A DNA stretch of 64,000 bases from an uncultured Collinsella sp. (GCA_934667065.1 CAKULD010000002.1:286430-350429); one strand, 5' to 3'. Positions 28,817 to 37,525 are shown, counted from the stretch's first letter. The notes: generated from the letters alone by a model not told the origin. Translations and numbers: made by a program.

Positions 28817-29259
28817 GGCAGCTCGACCTTTCCGCCGGCGGCCTCGATCTTGGCCTGCGCGGAAGCGCTGACCTTGTCGACCTTGACCGTGAACTTCTTG
28901 GTGAGCTCACCATTGCCGAGCACCTTGACGGGCTCGAACTCGCTCTTGGTGATGCGAGCGGCCTTAAGAGCGGCACCGTCGATCACAGCGCCATCCTCGA
29001 ACTTACGCTCAAGACGCTCGACGTTAACAGCGGTGTACTCGATACGACGGGGGTTGCGGAAGCCCGGAAGCTTGGGCAGGCGCATAGCCAGCGGAGTCTG
29101 GCCACCCTCGAAGCCGGCACCCTTGGTGCCGCCAGAGCGAGAGCCCTGGCCCTTCTGGCCGCGGCCAGAAGTGGTGCCGTGACCCGAAGAATTGCCACGG
29201 CCGACGCGCTTGCGGTTCTTGGTGGAACCGGGCGCGGGAGTAAGATCGTGAAGCTGCAT
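28810..29259 (-). CDS. rplO: Ribosomal protein uL15
   Basis: The 149-aa product has the L15 N-terminus LHDLTPAPGSTKNRKRVGRG, the Gly-rich GHGTTSGRGQKGQGSRSGG stretch and FEGGQTPLAMRLPK. Its last bases overlap the secY GTG start. Confidence 0.97.
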   Translation of the reverse strand: MQLHDLTPAPGSTKNRKRVGRGNSSGHGTTSGRGQKGQGSRSGGTKGAGFEGGQTPLAMRLPKLPGFRNPRRIEYTAVNVERLERKFEDGAVIDGAALKAARITKSEFEPVKVLGNGELTKKFTVKVDKVSASAQAKIEAAGGKVELPC

Positions 29260-29262
29260 TTG

Positions 29263-29445
29263 CTACTCCTCTACAATCTCGACAAGGTGCTTGACCTTGA
29301 AGATCATGCCGCGGACGGACTCGTTGTCAGCAATCTCGCGAACCTCGCGGATCCTGTGGAGACCGAGGGCACGGACAGTACGGACCTGGTCCTGCTTGCA
29401 ACCGTTGGTGCTGCGGACCTGCTTGATCTTGATGGTGTCAGCCAT
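29263..29445 (-). CDS. rpmD: Ribosomal protein uL30
   Basis: The 60-aa product reads IKIKQVRSTNGCKQDQVRTV then RALGLHRIREVREIADNESV, the compact L30 fold. It is 3 bp from rplO and 2 bp from rpsE. Confidence 0.96.
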   Translation of the reverse strand: MADTIKIKQVRSTNGCKQDQVRTVRALGLHRIREVREIADNESVRGMIFKVKHLVEIVEE

Positions 29446-29447
29446 GC

Positions 29448-29972
29448 TTAGTTCTCCTTACCGACGAACATCTCGGAGACCGTCAGGCCACGGCGAGCCG
29501 CGACGTCCTCAGGGCTGGAGAGCTCCTTGAGGCCCTCGACGGCAGCCTTGATGATGTTGAGGCCGTTGTCGGTACCGAGGGACTTGGACAGGACGTTCTT
29601 GATGCCAGCAAGCTCGAAGAGGGGACGCACAGCGCCGCCGGCGATAACGCCGGTACCCTCGACAGCGGGCTTGATGATGATGCGGCCGGCACCAAAGTGA
29701 CCGAGAACCTCGTGCGGGATGGTGCCCTCTTCGGTCACCGGCACGTGGAACATGTTCTTCTTGGCATCGAGAGACGCCTTGGAGATGGCCAGGGGCACCT
29801 CAGCGGACTTGCCCATGCCAACGCCGACGTTGCCCTTGCCGTCGCCAACGACGACGAGAGCGACGAGGCTCATGCGACGACCACCCTTGACGGTCTTCGA
29901 CACGCGGTTGATGTAAACGACGCGCTCCTCGAACTCGGAGGCCTCGCGCTGCTGCTTCTGATTACGAGCCAT
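29448..29972 (-). CDS. rpsE: Ribosomal protein uS5
   Basis: The 174-aa protein has FEERVVYINRVSKTVKGGRR (double-stranded RNA-binding domain) and GHFGAGRIIIKPAVEGTGVI. It takes part in decoding fidelity and mRNA entry. Confidence 0.97.
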   Translation of the reverse strand: MARNQKQQREASEFEERVVYINRVSKTVKGGRRMSLVALVVVGDGKGNVGVGMGKSAEVPLAISKASLDAKKNMFHVPVTEEGTIPHEVLGHFGAGRIIIKPAVEGTGVIAGGAVRPLFELAGIKNVLSKSLGTDNGLNIIKAAVEGLKELSSPEDVAARRGLTVSEMFVGKEN

Positions 29973-29986
29973 GTGCTACATACCTC

Positions 29987-30355
29987 CTAGAACTCGAGAC
30001 CGGCGGCACGAGCACCGTCGGCGAGGGCCTTGACGCGGCCATGGTAGATACGGCCACCGCGATCGAAGGCGACCTTGGTGATGCCGGCCTCGATGGCACG
30101 CTTGCCAACGAGCTGACCGACCTTCTCCGCAGCCTCCTTGTTCGAGGTGTGGGTGCCCTTGAACTCGGCCTCGAGGGTCGAGGCGGAGACGAGCGTCAGG
30201 CTGGAGCCCTTGCTGTCGTCGATGATCTGGGCATAGATATTGGCGTTAGTACGGGTCACGCGAAGACGCGGACGCTCGGCGGTACCCGAGATCTTGCCGC
30301 GCACACGACGCTGACGACGCTTGAGGCCTTCCAGCTTCGCCTTATGCTTGTTCAT
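29987..30355 (-). CDS. rplR: Ribosomal protein uL18
   Basis: The 122-aa product has RQRRVRGKISGTAERPRLRV and FDRGGRIYHGRVKALADGAR, which bind 5S rRNA. Confidence 0.97.
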   Translation of the reverse strand: MNKHKAKLEGLKRRQRRVRGKISGTAERPRLRVTRTNANIYAQIIDDSKGSSLTLVSASTLEAEFKGTHTSNKEAAEKVGQLVGKRAIEAGITKVAFDRGGRIYHGRVKALADGARAAGLEF

Positions 30356-30430
30356 ACGTAAACTCCTAAAAAGGTTGATCTTGCCAGCACCTGACGGGGT
30401 GCTGGTCTTATGCGAGTGAGTCGGTTACGA

Positions 30431-30967
30431 CTACTTGGCGGCCTTACCCAGCTTGCGGCGGATGTGCTCGCCAACGTAGTGGATACCCTTGCCCTTGTAA
30501 GGCTCGGGAGGACGATGGCCGCGGATCTCAGCGGCGATCTGACCGACCTGCTGCTTGTTGATACCCTTGACGTTCACGTGGGTGTTGTCGGGAACCTCGA
30601 AGGTGATGCCCTCGGGAGCCTCGACGATCACGGGGTGCGAGAAGCCCAGGGAGAACTCGAGGTTCTTGCCCTTCTGCTGCACGCGGTAACCGACGCCGGC
30701 GAGCTCGAGCTTCTTCTCGAAGCCCTCGGAAACGCCAACAACCATGTTGTGGATGAGGGCGCGGGTGAGGCCGTGGCGGGCACGGGTCTCACGCTCGTCG
30801 TCGGGACGGGAAACGGTGAGGACGTTGTCCTCGACGTTGATAGCGAGCTTCTCATAGACATCGAGCTCGAGCTGGCCCTTGGGGCCCTTGACGACAACGT
30901 TGTTGCCGTTGACTGCCACTTCGACTCCGGCGGGAATCTGGACAGGCTTATTACCGATACGAGACAC
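30431..30967 (-). CDS. rplF: Ribosomal protein uL6
   Basis: The 178-aa product starts SRIGNKPVQIPAGVEV and ends with RKLGKAAK after the GKGIHYVGEHIRR motif. Two repeated L6 domains are present. The 75-bp gap after it holds only the rplR leader. Confidence 0.97.
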   Translation of the reverse strand: MSRIGNKPVQIPAGVEVAVNGNNVVVKGPKGQLELDVYEKLAINVEDNVLTVSRPDDERETRARHGLTRALIHNMVVGVSEGFEKKLELAGVGYRVQQKGKNLEFSLGFSHPVIVEAPEGITFEVPDNTHVNVKGINKQQVGQIAAEIRGHRPPEPYKGKGIHYVGEHIRRKLGKAAK

Positions 30968-31000
30968 GGTGATCTCCTTTCCTTCTACCTACCGAGCGAA

Positions 31001-31399
31001 TTACCAGACGTAAGCGATGATCTCGCCGCCGACGTTGTGCTTGCGAGCATCGCGGTCGGTCATGACGCCATGGCTGGTGGAAATAATGGCGGTACCAAGG
31101 CCACCGCGGACGCGGGGCATGTCGGCAACGCCGGTGTACTTACGCAGGCCCGGCTTGGAAATGCGGCGGATGCCGTTGATGACCTTAGCCTTCTTGGGAC
31201 CATACTTAAGCGTGATGTGCAGAGTCTTCTGGGGAACGGTGTCCTCGACATCGTAGCCCTCGATGTAGCCCTCCTCGTGCAGAACACGAGCGATCTCGAC
31301 GAGCTTCTTGCTGCTCGGCATGGAGACCGTGGCCTTGTTCACAGAGTTAGCGTTACGGATGCGCGTAAGCATATCTGCGATCGGGTCTGTAAGGTTCAT
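31001..31399 (-). CDS. rpsH: Ribosomal protein uS8
   Basis: The 132-aa product has TDPIADMLTRIRNANSVNK and ISTSHGVMTDRDARKHNVGG, the 16S helix 21 binder. In E. coli S8 represses the spc operon at the rplE start; the first gene here is also rplE, so the same feedback is possible but not shown. Confidence 0.97.
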   Translation of the reverse strand: MNLTDPIADMLTRIRNANSVNKATVSMPSSKKLVEIARVLHEEGYIEGYDVEDTVPQKTLHITLKYGPKKAKVINGIRRISKPGLRKYTGVADMPRVRGGLGTAIISTSHGVMTDRDARKHNVGGEIIAYVW

Positions 31400-31518
31400 A
31401 CAGATTCTCCTTCGTTCTTGATGAACACGTGCTCTTGGTTCTTCGCCGCCCTTAACGGCAAAGCCTAACTAGCGCGTTTTCCCTGTTCCAAACTGATGCT
31501 TGAAACGCTGGTAGTGAC

Positions 31519-31704
31519 TTACCAGCTGGCCTTCTTAACGCCGGGAAGCTCGCCCTTGAGTGCAAGCTCACGGAAGCAGACACGGCACAGGCCGAACTTG
31601 CGGTACACAGAGTGCGGACGGCCGCAGCGCTGGCAGCGCGTGTACTCACGAGTAGAGAACTTCTGCTTGCGATTGCACTTGACGATCATCGATGTCTTAG
31701 CCAC
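31519..31704 (-). CDS. rpsN: Ribosomal protein uS14, zinc type
   Basis: The 61-aa product is the short S14 (rpsZ type) with a CxxC pair at CQRC and a second at CRVC. The long, zinc-free paralogue is not in this window. A 120-bp gap before rpsH is wider than usual. Confidence 0.97.
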   Translation of the reverse strand: MAKTSMIVKCNRKQKFSTREYTRCQRCGRPHSVYRKFGLCRVCFRELALKGELPGVKKASW

Positions 31705-31783
31705 TTATATCCTCCTCACATAGAGTATTGTTCGCCCCAAACGCCGCCCCCTTGTGGGAACGGCGCTATTAGGGCAGGTGAAC

Positions 31784-32341
31784 CTATTTCTTGAACGGGA
31801 AACCGAAGGCGTCCAGAAGGGCCTTGGCCTCCTCATCGGTATTGGCGGTGGTCACGAAAGTGATGTCCATACCACGCTGGTGATCGACGGAGTCGAAGTC
31901 GATCTCGGGGAAGATGAGCTGCTCGGTAACGCCCATGGAGAAGTTACCACGGCCGTCGAAGCTCTTGGCGGAGATGCCGCGGAAGTCGCGGATACGGGGG
32001 ATCGCGACGGAGGTCAGACGATCGAAGAACTCCCACATACGGTCGCCACGCAGGGTAACCTTGCAGCCGATCGGCATACCAGCGCGCAGGCGGAAGGTAG
32101 CGATGGACTTGCGGGCACGGGTGATCATCGGCTGCTGGCCGGTGATGGCGCGCAGGTCGCGCACGGCACCGTCGATGGCCTTGGAATCGGTAGCGGCCTC
32201 GCCGACACCCATGTTCACGACGATCTTCTCAAACTTGGGGATCATCATGACGTTCTCGTACTGGAACTTGTCCTGAAGCTGCTGCTTGACCTCGTTGTTG
32301 TACTTGGTCTTCAGACGCGGCACATACTTCTCTTCTGCCAT
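31784..32341 (-). CDS. rplE: Ribosomal protein uL5
   Basis: The 185-aa product has PRLKTKYNNEVKQQLQDKF, RKSIATFRLRAGMPIGCKVT and GMDITFVTTANTDEEAKALL. It binds 5S rRNA. Normally rplX (uL24) and rplN (uL14) lie directly upstream, but the 400 bp before this gene encode neither. It is therefore the first gene of this ribosomal transcription unit. SD AAGGAG is 6 nt before the ATG. Confidence 0.97.
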   Translation of the reverse strand: MAEEKYVPRLKTKYNNEVKQQLQDKFQYENVMMIPKFEKIVVNMGVGEAATDSKAIDGAVRDLRAITGQQPMITRARKSIATFRLRAGMPIGCKVTLRGDRMWEFFDRLTSVAIPRIRDFRGISAKSFDGRGNFSMGVTEQLIFPEIDFDSVDHQRGMDITFVTTANTDEEAKALLDAFGFPFKK

Positions 32342-32478
32342 TGTTCACTCCTTCTTGGGGTTTTAAGCACGGGGCGTGGCCACGATGGGTTGTCCTCGTG
32401 CCTCCTGGCTGCATCCGCGCCGCTCATGGCATTTCGCGGTTTGGACTCGACGCAGCAGGAGCCGACAAAACAATCGGT

Positions 32479-32507
32479 ACTATACGCGCATCGGGAGCGT
32501 ATTTCCA
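32479..32507 (-). promoter_or_regulatory. Promoter of the rplE-led ribosomal operon
   Basis: On the minus strand TGGAAA (32502-32507) and TATAGT (32479-32484) are exactly 17 bp apart, giving a leader of about 130 nt before rplE. The leader holds a GC-rich hairpin near 32370-32402 that may be regulatory. Confidence 0.55.
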
Positions 32508-32627
32508 GAAAAACCTCGTCTGCCTGCACAACTCCACAACTCCCCCGCACAAATTGATTCATGATGGTCGAGAAACGAGAGCGAACTATCGGACGCACGA
32601 GAGTGGATTTTCGGACGCATGACGAAC

Positions 32628-32689
32628 GAGAGTGGATAATCTTCCACTTTTAGCCCATACAGGCCAAAAGTGGAAGATTATCCACTCTC
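32628..32689. repeat. Perfect 24-bp inverted repeat
   Basis: GAGAGTGGATAATCTTCCAC plus TTTT (32628-32651) is exactly complementary to 32666-32689 across a 14-nt loop. A third partial copy, GAGAGTGGATTTTC, lies at 32599-32613, so the motif is repeated and may be mobile or a bidirectional terminator for the genes on both sides. Confidence 0.75.
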
Positions 32690-32738
32690 AATAGAGTCCT
32701 AGGAACTATTCCACCGTAACTTATTTAATGGGATGAGA

Positions 32739-33782
32739 TTATCGTTTGCGGGGGACGAGTTGGGTGCGGCGCAGGTGAATCATCTCGGCGGCGATGGAGA
32801 TGGCGATCTCCTCGGGGTCCTCGGCCTCGATGGCGACGCCGATCGGCAGGTGCAGCCCGTCGATCTGCTCCTGCGTAAAGCCCTCCTGCTCCAAGCGGGC
32901 GCGCACAAAGGCCGTCTTGCGACGCGAACCCAAGCAGCCCAGATAGGCGGGCTTAGCGCGCATGGCTTGAACCACCACGTCGATATCGGACTTATGACCT
33001 GCCGTGTCCACAACCACCAGGTCGCGCGGGCCGATGGGGCACTGCTCGGCCAGGTTCTTGTAATCGACCAGACGACGGTCGTAGACGCCGGGCACCCATT
33101 CGGGGGTCAGCGTGCCGGGGCGGTCGTCGCAGGCAACAACGGCAAAGCCCGCCGCCGTGAGTACGCGCGCCGTCGCGGCGCCCACGTGGCCGCAGCCAAA
33201 GATGTAGGTCAGGCCCTCGGGGCAGAGCGTCTCGACGTGCGCCGCAGGGATCTCGGAGGCCGCGTTGGTGTAGGTGACCTTGCTCCCCTCCTCCACCAGC
33301 GAAAGCTTGGGGCAGCCCGCAATGGTGCGGCGCGATTCCTCGCCATGGTACTCGGCCACCTCGCCCTCGAGCGCGCTCGTGATAAAGGGGTCGAAGTCGA
33401 TGACAAAGTCGCCGATGCGTCGATATACCAAGACGTCGGCAATCTCTTGGAACAACGGGGCCTGGGTCGCATCCAGATGCAGGTAGCACAGGCAGATGGC
33501 TCCGCCGCAGATCATGCCGGTATCGGAGTTCTCGCCGCCCATGGTGTAGCGGACTAGGCGCGAGCGTCCCGCATCCAACAGCACGCGAGCCTCATCCAGC
33601 GCAAAGAGCTCAATCTTGCCGCCACCGATGGTGCCCGCCTGGCCGCCATCGGCAAAAACGGTCATCCATGCGCCCACGCCGCGCGGGGACGAACCCGCCG
33701 TGCCGGCCACAACCACGAGCTCGCACGACTCGCCAGCACGCAGGGCGGCAAGCGCCGCATTCACCACATCGAGCTTTTCCAT
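32739..33782 (-). CDS. xdhC: XdhC/CoxI family molybdenum hydroxylase maturation protein
   Basis: XdhC proteins bind the molybdenum cofactor and help insert or sulfurate it in xanthine dehydrogenase-type enzymes. The 347-aa protein has the N-terminal CoxI motif TAGSSPRGVGAWM with GTIGGGKIE, Cys-rich MICGGAICLCYL and a C-terminal Rossmann-type XdhC domain with IFGCGHVGAATARVL and LGCLGSRRK. It is in the same direction as yqeB, 9 bp downstream. Its client here is presumably the xanthine dehydrogenase at 54 kb. Confidence 0.92.
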   Translation of the reverse strand: MEKLDVVNAALAALRAGESCELVVVAGTAGSSPRGVGAWMTVFADGGQAGTIGGGKIELFALDEARVLLDAGRSRLVRYTMGGENSDTGMICGGAICLCYLHLDATQAPLFQEIADVLVYRRIGDFVIDFDPFITSALEGEVAEYHGEESRRTIAGCPKLSLVEEGSKVTYTNAASEIPAAHVETLCPEGLTYIFGCGHVGAATARVLTAAGFAVVACDDRPGTLTPEWVPGVYDRRLVDYKNLAEQCPIGPRDLVVVDTAGHKSDIDVVVQAMRAKPAYLGCLGSRRKTAFVRARLEQEGFTQEQIDGLHLPIGVAIEAEDPEEIAISIAAEMIHLRRTQLVPRKR

Positions 33783-33791
33783 TGCCGCTTC

Positions 33792-34586
33792 CTATCCTCT
33801 AAAGACATCGGCGAGCATGGCGAGCGCCTCGAGCACGCCGCCGCCGACCGACGTCGCCTTGTCCGAAATATAGTTAATGTAGCTGGCATCGCCACGCGGA
33901 TCGACATCGGCGCACTTAAAGCCCTCAGTCACCTGCACGCCGTTTGCCAAAAGCCCGCGCAGGCAGCCATCGATCTGCGTGCACATGGGCGTATCCCCCG
34001 CATAGCCAATCACGTCTCCGACGCTCACGATGTCGCCGATTGCGCGGTCGGATCGAAACACGCCGGCGGCGGGGCTGCGGATAACACGCTCTTTGCCATA
34101 GCCGGCGATAATGCCCGGCACGCCCGTGTTGGGCTGGGGCGAGCCTTGGGTAATGACGCGGCCGAGGAAATGCCCGCGCATGGTCTCGACCACGGCATCG
34201 CAATCAACCGGCGCGGTGAAGCCCGGGCCCACCGCGATGACGGCAGGCGCCATGTCGCGCGTGGTGCCCAAGTTGCGCTTGGCCAGGATCGCATCGACCA
34301 CGGCGGCAGGCTTAAGCTCGTCGAGCATCTTGGCCTGGGGGTCCACCACGACGGCGACATCCCCCGCCCGGGTAATCTCGAGCGCCTCGGCCGGTGTCTG
34401 CGCTAAGCGAGCGCGGATGCCCTCGACCTCGACCTCGCCTAAGCGAATGGCCTCGCAAAAACTGATTGTGCGGCGGATGCACGTGGGAACCGCGATATCT
34501 GCCATGACGACAGACACGCCGGCGCGCGCCAAGCGAGCGGCGACGCCCGTGGCGATATCGCCGGCGCCGCGAACATAAACGAGCAT
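33792..34586 (-). CDS. yqeB: Selenium-dependent molybdenum hydroxylase accessory protein YqeB
   Basis: YqeB is a marker of organisms that use selenium-dependent molybdenum hydroxylases. The 264-aa protein begins VYVRGAGDIATGVAARLARAG, a Rossmann-type start, and has RRTISFCEAIRLGEVEVEGI and PAVIAVGPGFTAPVDCDAVV, typical of this family. SD GGGAGG is 10 nt before ATG. It is divergent from yqeC, 102 bp away. Biochemical function is not established; a role in selenium handling in the cofactor is inferred from co-occurrence. Confidence 0.9.
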   Translation of the reverse strand: MLVYVRGAGDIATGVAARLARAGVSVVMADIAVPTCIRRTISFCEAIRLGEVEVEGIRARLAQTPAEALEITRAGDVAVVVDPQAKMLDELKPAAVVDAILAKRNLGTTRDMAPAVIAVGPGFTAPVDCDAVVETMRGHFLGRVITQGSPQPNTGVPGIIAGYGKERVIRSPAAGVFRSDRAIGDIVSVGDVIGYAGDTPMCTQIDGCLRGLLANGVQVTEGFKCADVDPRGDASYINYISDKATSVGGGVLEALAMLADVFRG

Positions 34587-34618
34587 TCCCGGGGCACCTC
34601 CCTGTGCTACGGTTTGAA

Positions 34619-34648
34619 CAGAGCAAAAGCGGTTCGACCGCTACTCTG
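34619..34648. promoter_or_regulatory. Palindrome in yqeB/yqeC divergent promoter region
   Basis: AGCGGT-TCG-ACCGCT is flanked by CAGAG and CTCTG in inverted order, giving a 30-bp imperfect palindrome between the divergent genes. It could be an operator. The AT-rich segment next to it (34645-34675) probably holds the promoters. Confidence 0.4.
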
Positions 34649-34688
34649 ATGATTATTTATTATCACAGTATTTTACGGCGGTGAACAG

Positions 34689-35423
34689 ATGGAAACGATG
34701 AGCGGCAACCTTGCCTCGGCGCTCAAGTTCGAGCCGGGGATTACCGCGATTATCGGCAGTGGCGGCAAATCGACCTTGCTGAAGACGCTGGGGCTCGAGC
34801 TCATGCGCGCTGGCGGCCGCATGCTCCTCTGTACCACCACGCACATGTTTCCCGTCGCCGGTGTGCCGTGGGACGGGTCGAGCCGTCGCCTGGGCGCCGC
34901 ACCGTGGAAACCGGGCGCCTCGCATGTTCCCGGCTGCACCTGCGAGGCATGCGCGGGGCTTGCCCGCGGAAGCATCTGCCAGGCAGGCGTCTTGGACCCG
35001 GAGACAGGCAAGCTCTCCGCCCCCGCCGAGTCGCTCGACCAGCTGGCGCAGCGCTTTGACTACGTGCTGGCCGAGGCAGACGGCAGTAAGCGACTCCCGC
35101 TCAAGGCGCATGCCGCCTGGGAGCCGGTGATTCCCGCCGGCACGGCCAACGTCGTCTGGGTCGTCGGCGCCTCGGGACTGGGCAAGCCCGTCGCCGAGGT
35201 TGTCCACCGCCCCGAACTCTTCTGCGAGCGCTGCGGCTGCAAGCCCGCCGACATCGCCACGCCTGAGCGCGTGGCTCAAGTGCTCAATGCCGAGATGCGG
35301 ACGCTGGGGCTCGAACACGCCCGAGTTATGCTCAACCAAGTCGACACGCTCAGCGACCCCAAGGCAGCCGACAACTTCCAAGCAGCCCTCGACCGCCCCA
35401 TCATCGCCACCAGCCTCAAGTAG
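34689..35423 (+). CDS. yqeC: Selenium-dependent hydroxylase accessory protein YqeC
   Basis: The 244-aa protein starts with a P-loop, AIIGSGGKSTLLKTLGLEL, followed by LLCTTTHMFP and an ATP-binding fold; it ends with NQVDTLSDPKAADNF, typical of YqeC. Two CxxC-like pairs (CTCEAC, CERCGC) may bind a metal. YqeC accompanies YqeB and selenium-dependent xanthine dehydrogenase in many gut anaerobes. It is the only plus-strand gene of the cluster core and converges with hyuA. Confidence 0.88.
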   Translation: METMSGNLASALKFEPGITAIIGSGGKSTLLKTLGLELMRAGGRMLLCTTTHMFPVAGVPWDGSSRRLGAAPWKPGASHVPGCTCEACAGLARGSICQAGVLDPETGKLSAPAESLDQLAQRFDYVLAEADGSKRLPLKAHAAWEPVIPAGTANVVWVVGASGLGKPVAEVVHRPELFCERCGCKPADIATPERVAQVLNAEMRTLGLEHARVMLNQVDTLSDPKAADNFQAALDRPIIATSLK

Positions 35424-35432
35424 CCGGCGCCG

Positions 35433-35515
35433 CCCTCCGCAGTTGCGGTGAAATACGAATTGTTTGGCCGCTTGGCAGCCTTAAACAGTCCGTATTTCAC
35501 CGCAACTGCGGAGGG
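35433..35515. terminator. 25-bp perfect inverted repeat between convergent yqeC and hyuA
   Basis: The arms at 35433-35457 (starting CCCTCCGCAGTTGCGG) and 35491-35515 are exact complements; inside them TGTTT and AAACA continue the pairing. Located between convergent genes, it could end both transcripts, though T-runs are short. It may be a dispersed palindrome. Confidence 0.6.
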
Positions 35516-35533
35516 GACACGGCATCCTTGCTG

Positions 35534-36901
35534 CTAGCGGGGGACGTAGCGGCCGGGTTGGGCTCCGGTGGGCTCGCCGTCGCGCGCCGCCAGCACGCCG
35601 TTCACAAACACGGCCTTGGCGCGACCGTGCGCCTCAAAGCCCTCGAGCGGCGTGTAGTCCACGGCCTGATGCTGCGTCGCGGCACTGATCGTCCAACGCG
35701 CGCTCGGATCCCACACGCACACATCGGCGTCGGCGCCCTCGGCAAGACAGCCCTTGCGCGGATACATACCAAAGACGCGCGCCGGGTTCTCGCTCATCAG
35801 ACGGCACAAGTCCTCGGGGCCCAGCTGTCCCTCAAAGCTCGTGGCAATCGCGACGGGACGATGCTCCACACCGGGCCCGCCGTTGGGAATCGCACGGAAG
35901 TCGTCGCGCCCGCGGTCCTTTTGCCCGTGCAGGTTAAAGCTGCAGTGGTCGGTGGCGATGGTATCGATCTCGCCGGCCACAAGCGCCTCGCGCAGGGCGG
36001 CACGATCACCCGCATGACGCAGCGGCGGACTCATCACATACTTGGCGCCCGCAAAGCCGTCCTCACCCTGCTCCAGATAGCAGGTATCGTCGAGTATCAG
36101 ATACTGAGGGCAGGTCTCGACATAGATATTCTTCTGCCCGCGCGCCTTGGCGGCACGGATGGCCTCGAGCCCCAGCTTGGTCGAGAGGTGCACTACGTTG
36201 ACCGGAGAGTCGCCGGCCAGGTGTGCCAGATACAGCAGACGGCTCACGGCCTCTGCCTCGCACACATCCGGACGGCTGAGGGCATGGCCCTCGGGCCCAT
36301 GGATACCCTGTTCAAACACGCGCTTCTGCAGTGCGTTTACCAGCGTGCCGTTCTCGCAATGCGCGCACAGCATACCGCCCACGCGCTTGAGCTCCTCGAG
36401 CACCTCGAGCGTCTCGGCATCGTCCAGGCGCAGATGGTCGTAGGCAAAGTAGGTCTTGAACGACGACACGCCCGCCTCGCGCATGGCCGAAAGGTCGGCA
36501 CGGTTGCGGTCGTTCCACTCGGCCAGCGCCATATGGAAGGCATAGTTGGCCGTGCAGGTGCCGTCGGCGCGGCGATGCCACTCGGCCAACGCATCGGGCA
36601 TGGTCACGCCGCGATCGGCCGTCGCATAGTCCACGATGGTCGTGGTGCCGCCGCACGCCGCCGCGCGCGTTCCGGTCTCAAAGCTATCGGCGGTCCAATC
36701 CATGCCGGTCCAGCACTGCATGTGCGTATGGCCATCGATAAAGCCCGGGAACACCCAGCAGCCCGTGGCGTCCTGAACGGTATCGCCATCACCCGGCTCG
36801 ATCGTCGCGGCAATCCGCACGATCTTATCGCCCTCCATGGCAAGATCGGCACGGCGAAGCCCTTGGGGCGTCACGAGCGCGCCGTTTTTGATGATGATCA
36901 T
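35534..36901 (-). CDS. hyuA: D-hydantoinase/dihydropyrimidinase (HyuA/YgeZ)
   Basis: This 455-aa cyclic amidohydrolase opens hydantoin-like rings and in purine-degrading clusters would act on a ring intermediate. Metal ligands are in FIDGHTHMQ, the carbamylated Lys in SSFKTYFAYD, His in VVHLSTKLG, and Asp in IATDHCSFN. AAGGAG precedes ATG 36901. It sits 10 bp downstream of the mocA-like gene. Selenium-metabolism clusters (YgeXYWZ/YgfK/SsnA) contain this gene. The exact substrate is inferred. Confidence 0.9.
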   Translation of the reverse strand: MIIIKNGALVTPQGLRRADLAMEGDKIVRIAATIEPGDGDTVQDATGCWVFPGFIDGHTHMQCWTGMDWTADSFETGTRAAACGGTTTIVDYATADRGVTMPDALAEWHRRADGTCTANYAFHMALAEWNDRNRADLSAMREAGVSSFKTYFAYDHLRLDDAETLEVLEELKRVGGMLCAHCENGTLVNALQKRVFEQGIHGPEGHALSRPDVCEAEAVSRLLYLAHLAGDSPVNVVHLSTKLGLEAIRAAKARGQKNIYVETCPQYLILDDTCYLEQGEDGFAGAKYVMSPPLRHAGDRAALREALVAGEIDTIATDHCSFNLHGQKDRGRDDFRAIPNGGPGVEHRPVAIATSFEGQLGPEDLCRLMSENPARVFGMYPRKGCLAEGADADVCVWDPSARWTISAATQHQAVDYTPLEGFEAHGRAKAVFVNGVLAARDGEPTGAQPGRYVPR

Positions 36902-36910
36902 AATTGCTCC

Positions 36911-37525
36911 TTATTGATTGATGCAGTTGGCCACGCGATCAAAATACGAGCAGGCCGCGATATGCTCCGTTATGCGGCGCTGCCCCTTGGCGGTATCGAC
37001 ATCCCACAGCTCGTAGGCACGCGCCTCAACCAGCGCAATGTCGGTGCGACCCTTAAGGACCGACCCTCCGCCGTCCTTGCCTTCGAGAAGCATGAGCGAG
37101 GGGAATAGTTGCCTTGGAAAGAGCACCGGGCTCGAGGGTTCACCGTTGCACGCCAAGCGCACCGGATGTTTGCGGCCGCGCTCGTCAAACGCACGCATCA
37201 TGGCCTCAAAAGAATCCGAGCTCACGAGCGGCTGATCGCCCGGCAAAAAGAGGCAGCCCTTCCAGTTGCGCTCGGCGCCCCAAGAAAGGCCCGCGCGAAC
37301 GCTCTCGCTCCTAAGCTCACCGTTGTGCAGCACGCACGGACAATGCCTGTCCTTGCAAATCCGAGCGACCTCAGGCCAGCGCGTCGAGACCACCATGTCA
37401 AAGCCCCTGGGAACCGAATCAATCGTCCGCGCGATCAGCGGCTCGCCATAAATGTCGGCGAGCATCTTGTTGGAGCCAAACCGTTTGCCCTCTCCCGAGG
37501 CCATGATCACGCAACCAAGTTTCAT
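36911..37525 (-). CDS. mocA: MocA-type molybdopterin nucleotidyltransferase
   Basis: The 204-aa protein starts CVIMASGEGKRFGSNKMLA, a nucleotidyltransferase loop, and has LPGDQPLVSS and LACNGEPSSPVLFPRQ, the family signature. MocA adds CMP to the molybdenum cofactor for hydroxylases. AAGGAGG precedes ATG. It heads a two-gene unit with hyuA after the ygeW terminator. Confidence 0.85.
   Translation of the reverse strand: MKLGCVIMASGEGKRFGSNKMLADIYGEPLIARTIDSVPRGFDMVVSTRWPEVARICKDRHCPCVLHNGELRSESVRAGLSWGAERNWKGCLFLPGDQPLVSSDSFEAMMRAFDERGRKHPVRLACNGEPSSPVLFPRQLFPSLMLLEGKDGGGSVLKGRTDIALVEARAYELWDVDTAKGQRRITEHIAACSYFDRVANCINQ

Larger units (their letters stand above)
32342..32738. other. Intergenic region between rplE and xdhC
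   Basis: The 397-bp region contains the rplE leader and promoter (left) and a large perfect inverted repeat (right). Translating all frames gave no uL24-like or other recognisable protein. Confidence 0.7.

Noticed and set aside
32311..32598. Minus-strand frame upstream of rplE as a ribosomal protein
   Set aside because: The sequence has no uL24 or uL14 features and overlaps the promoter and leader.
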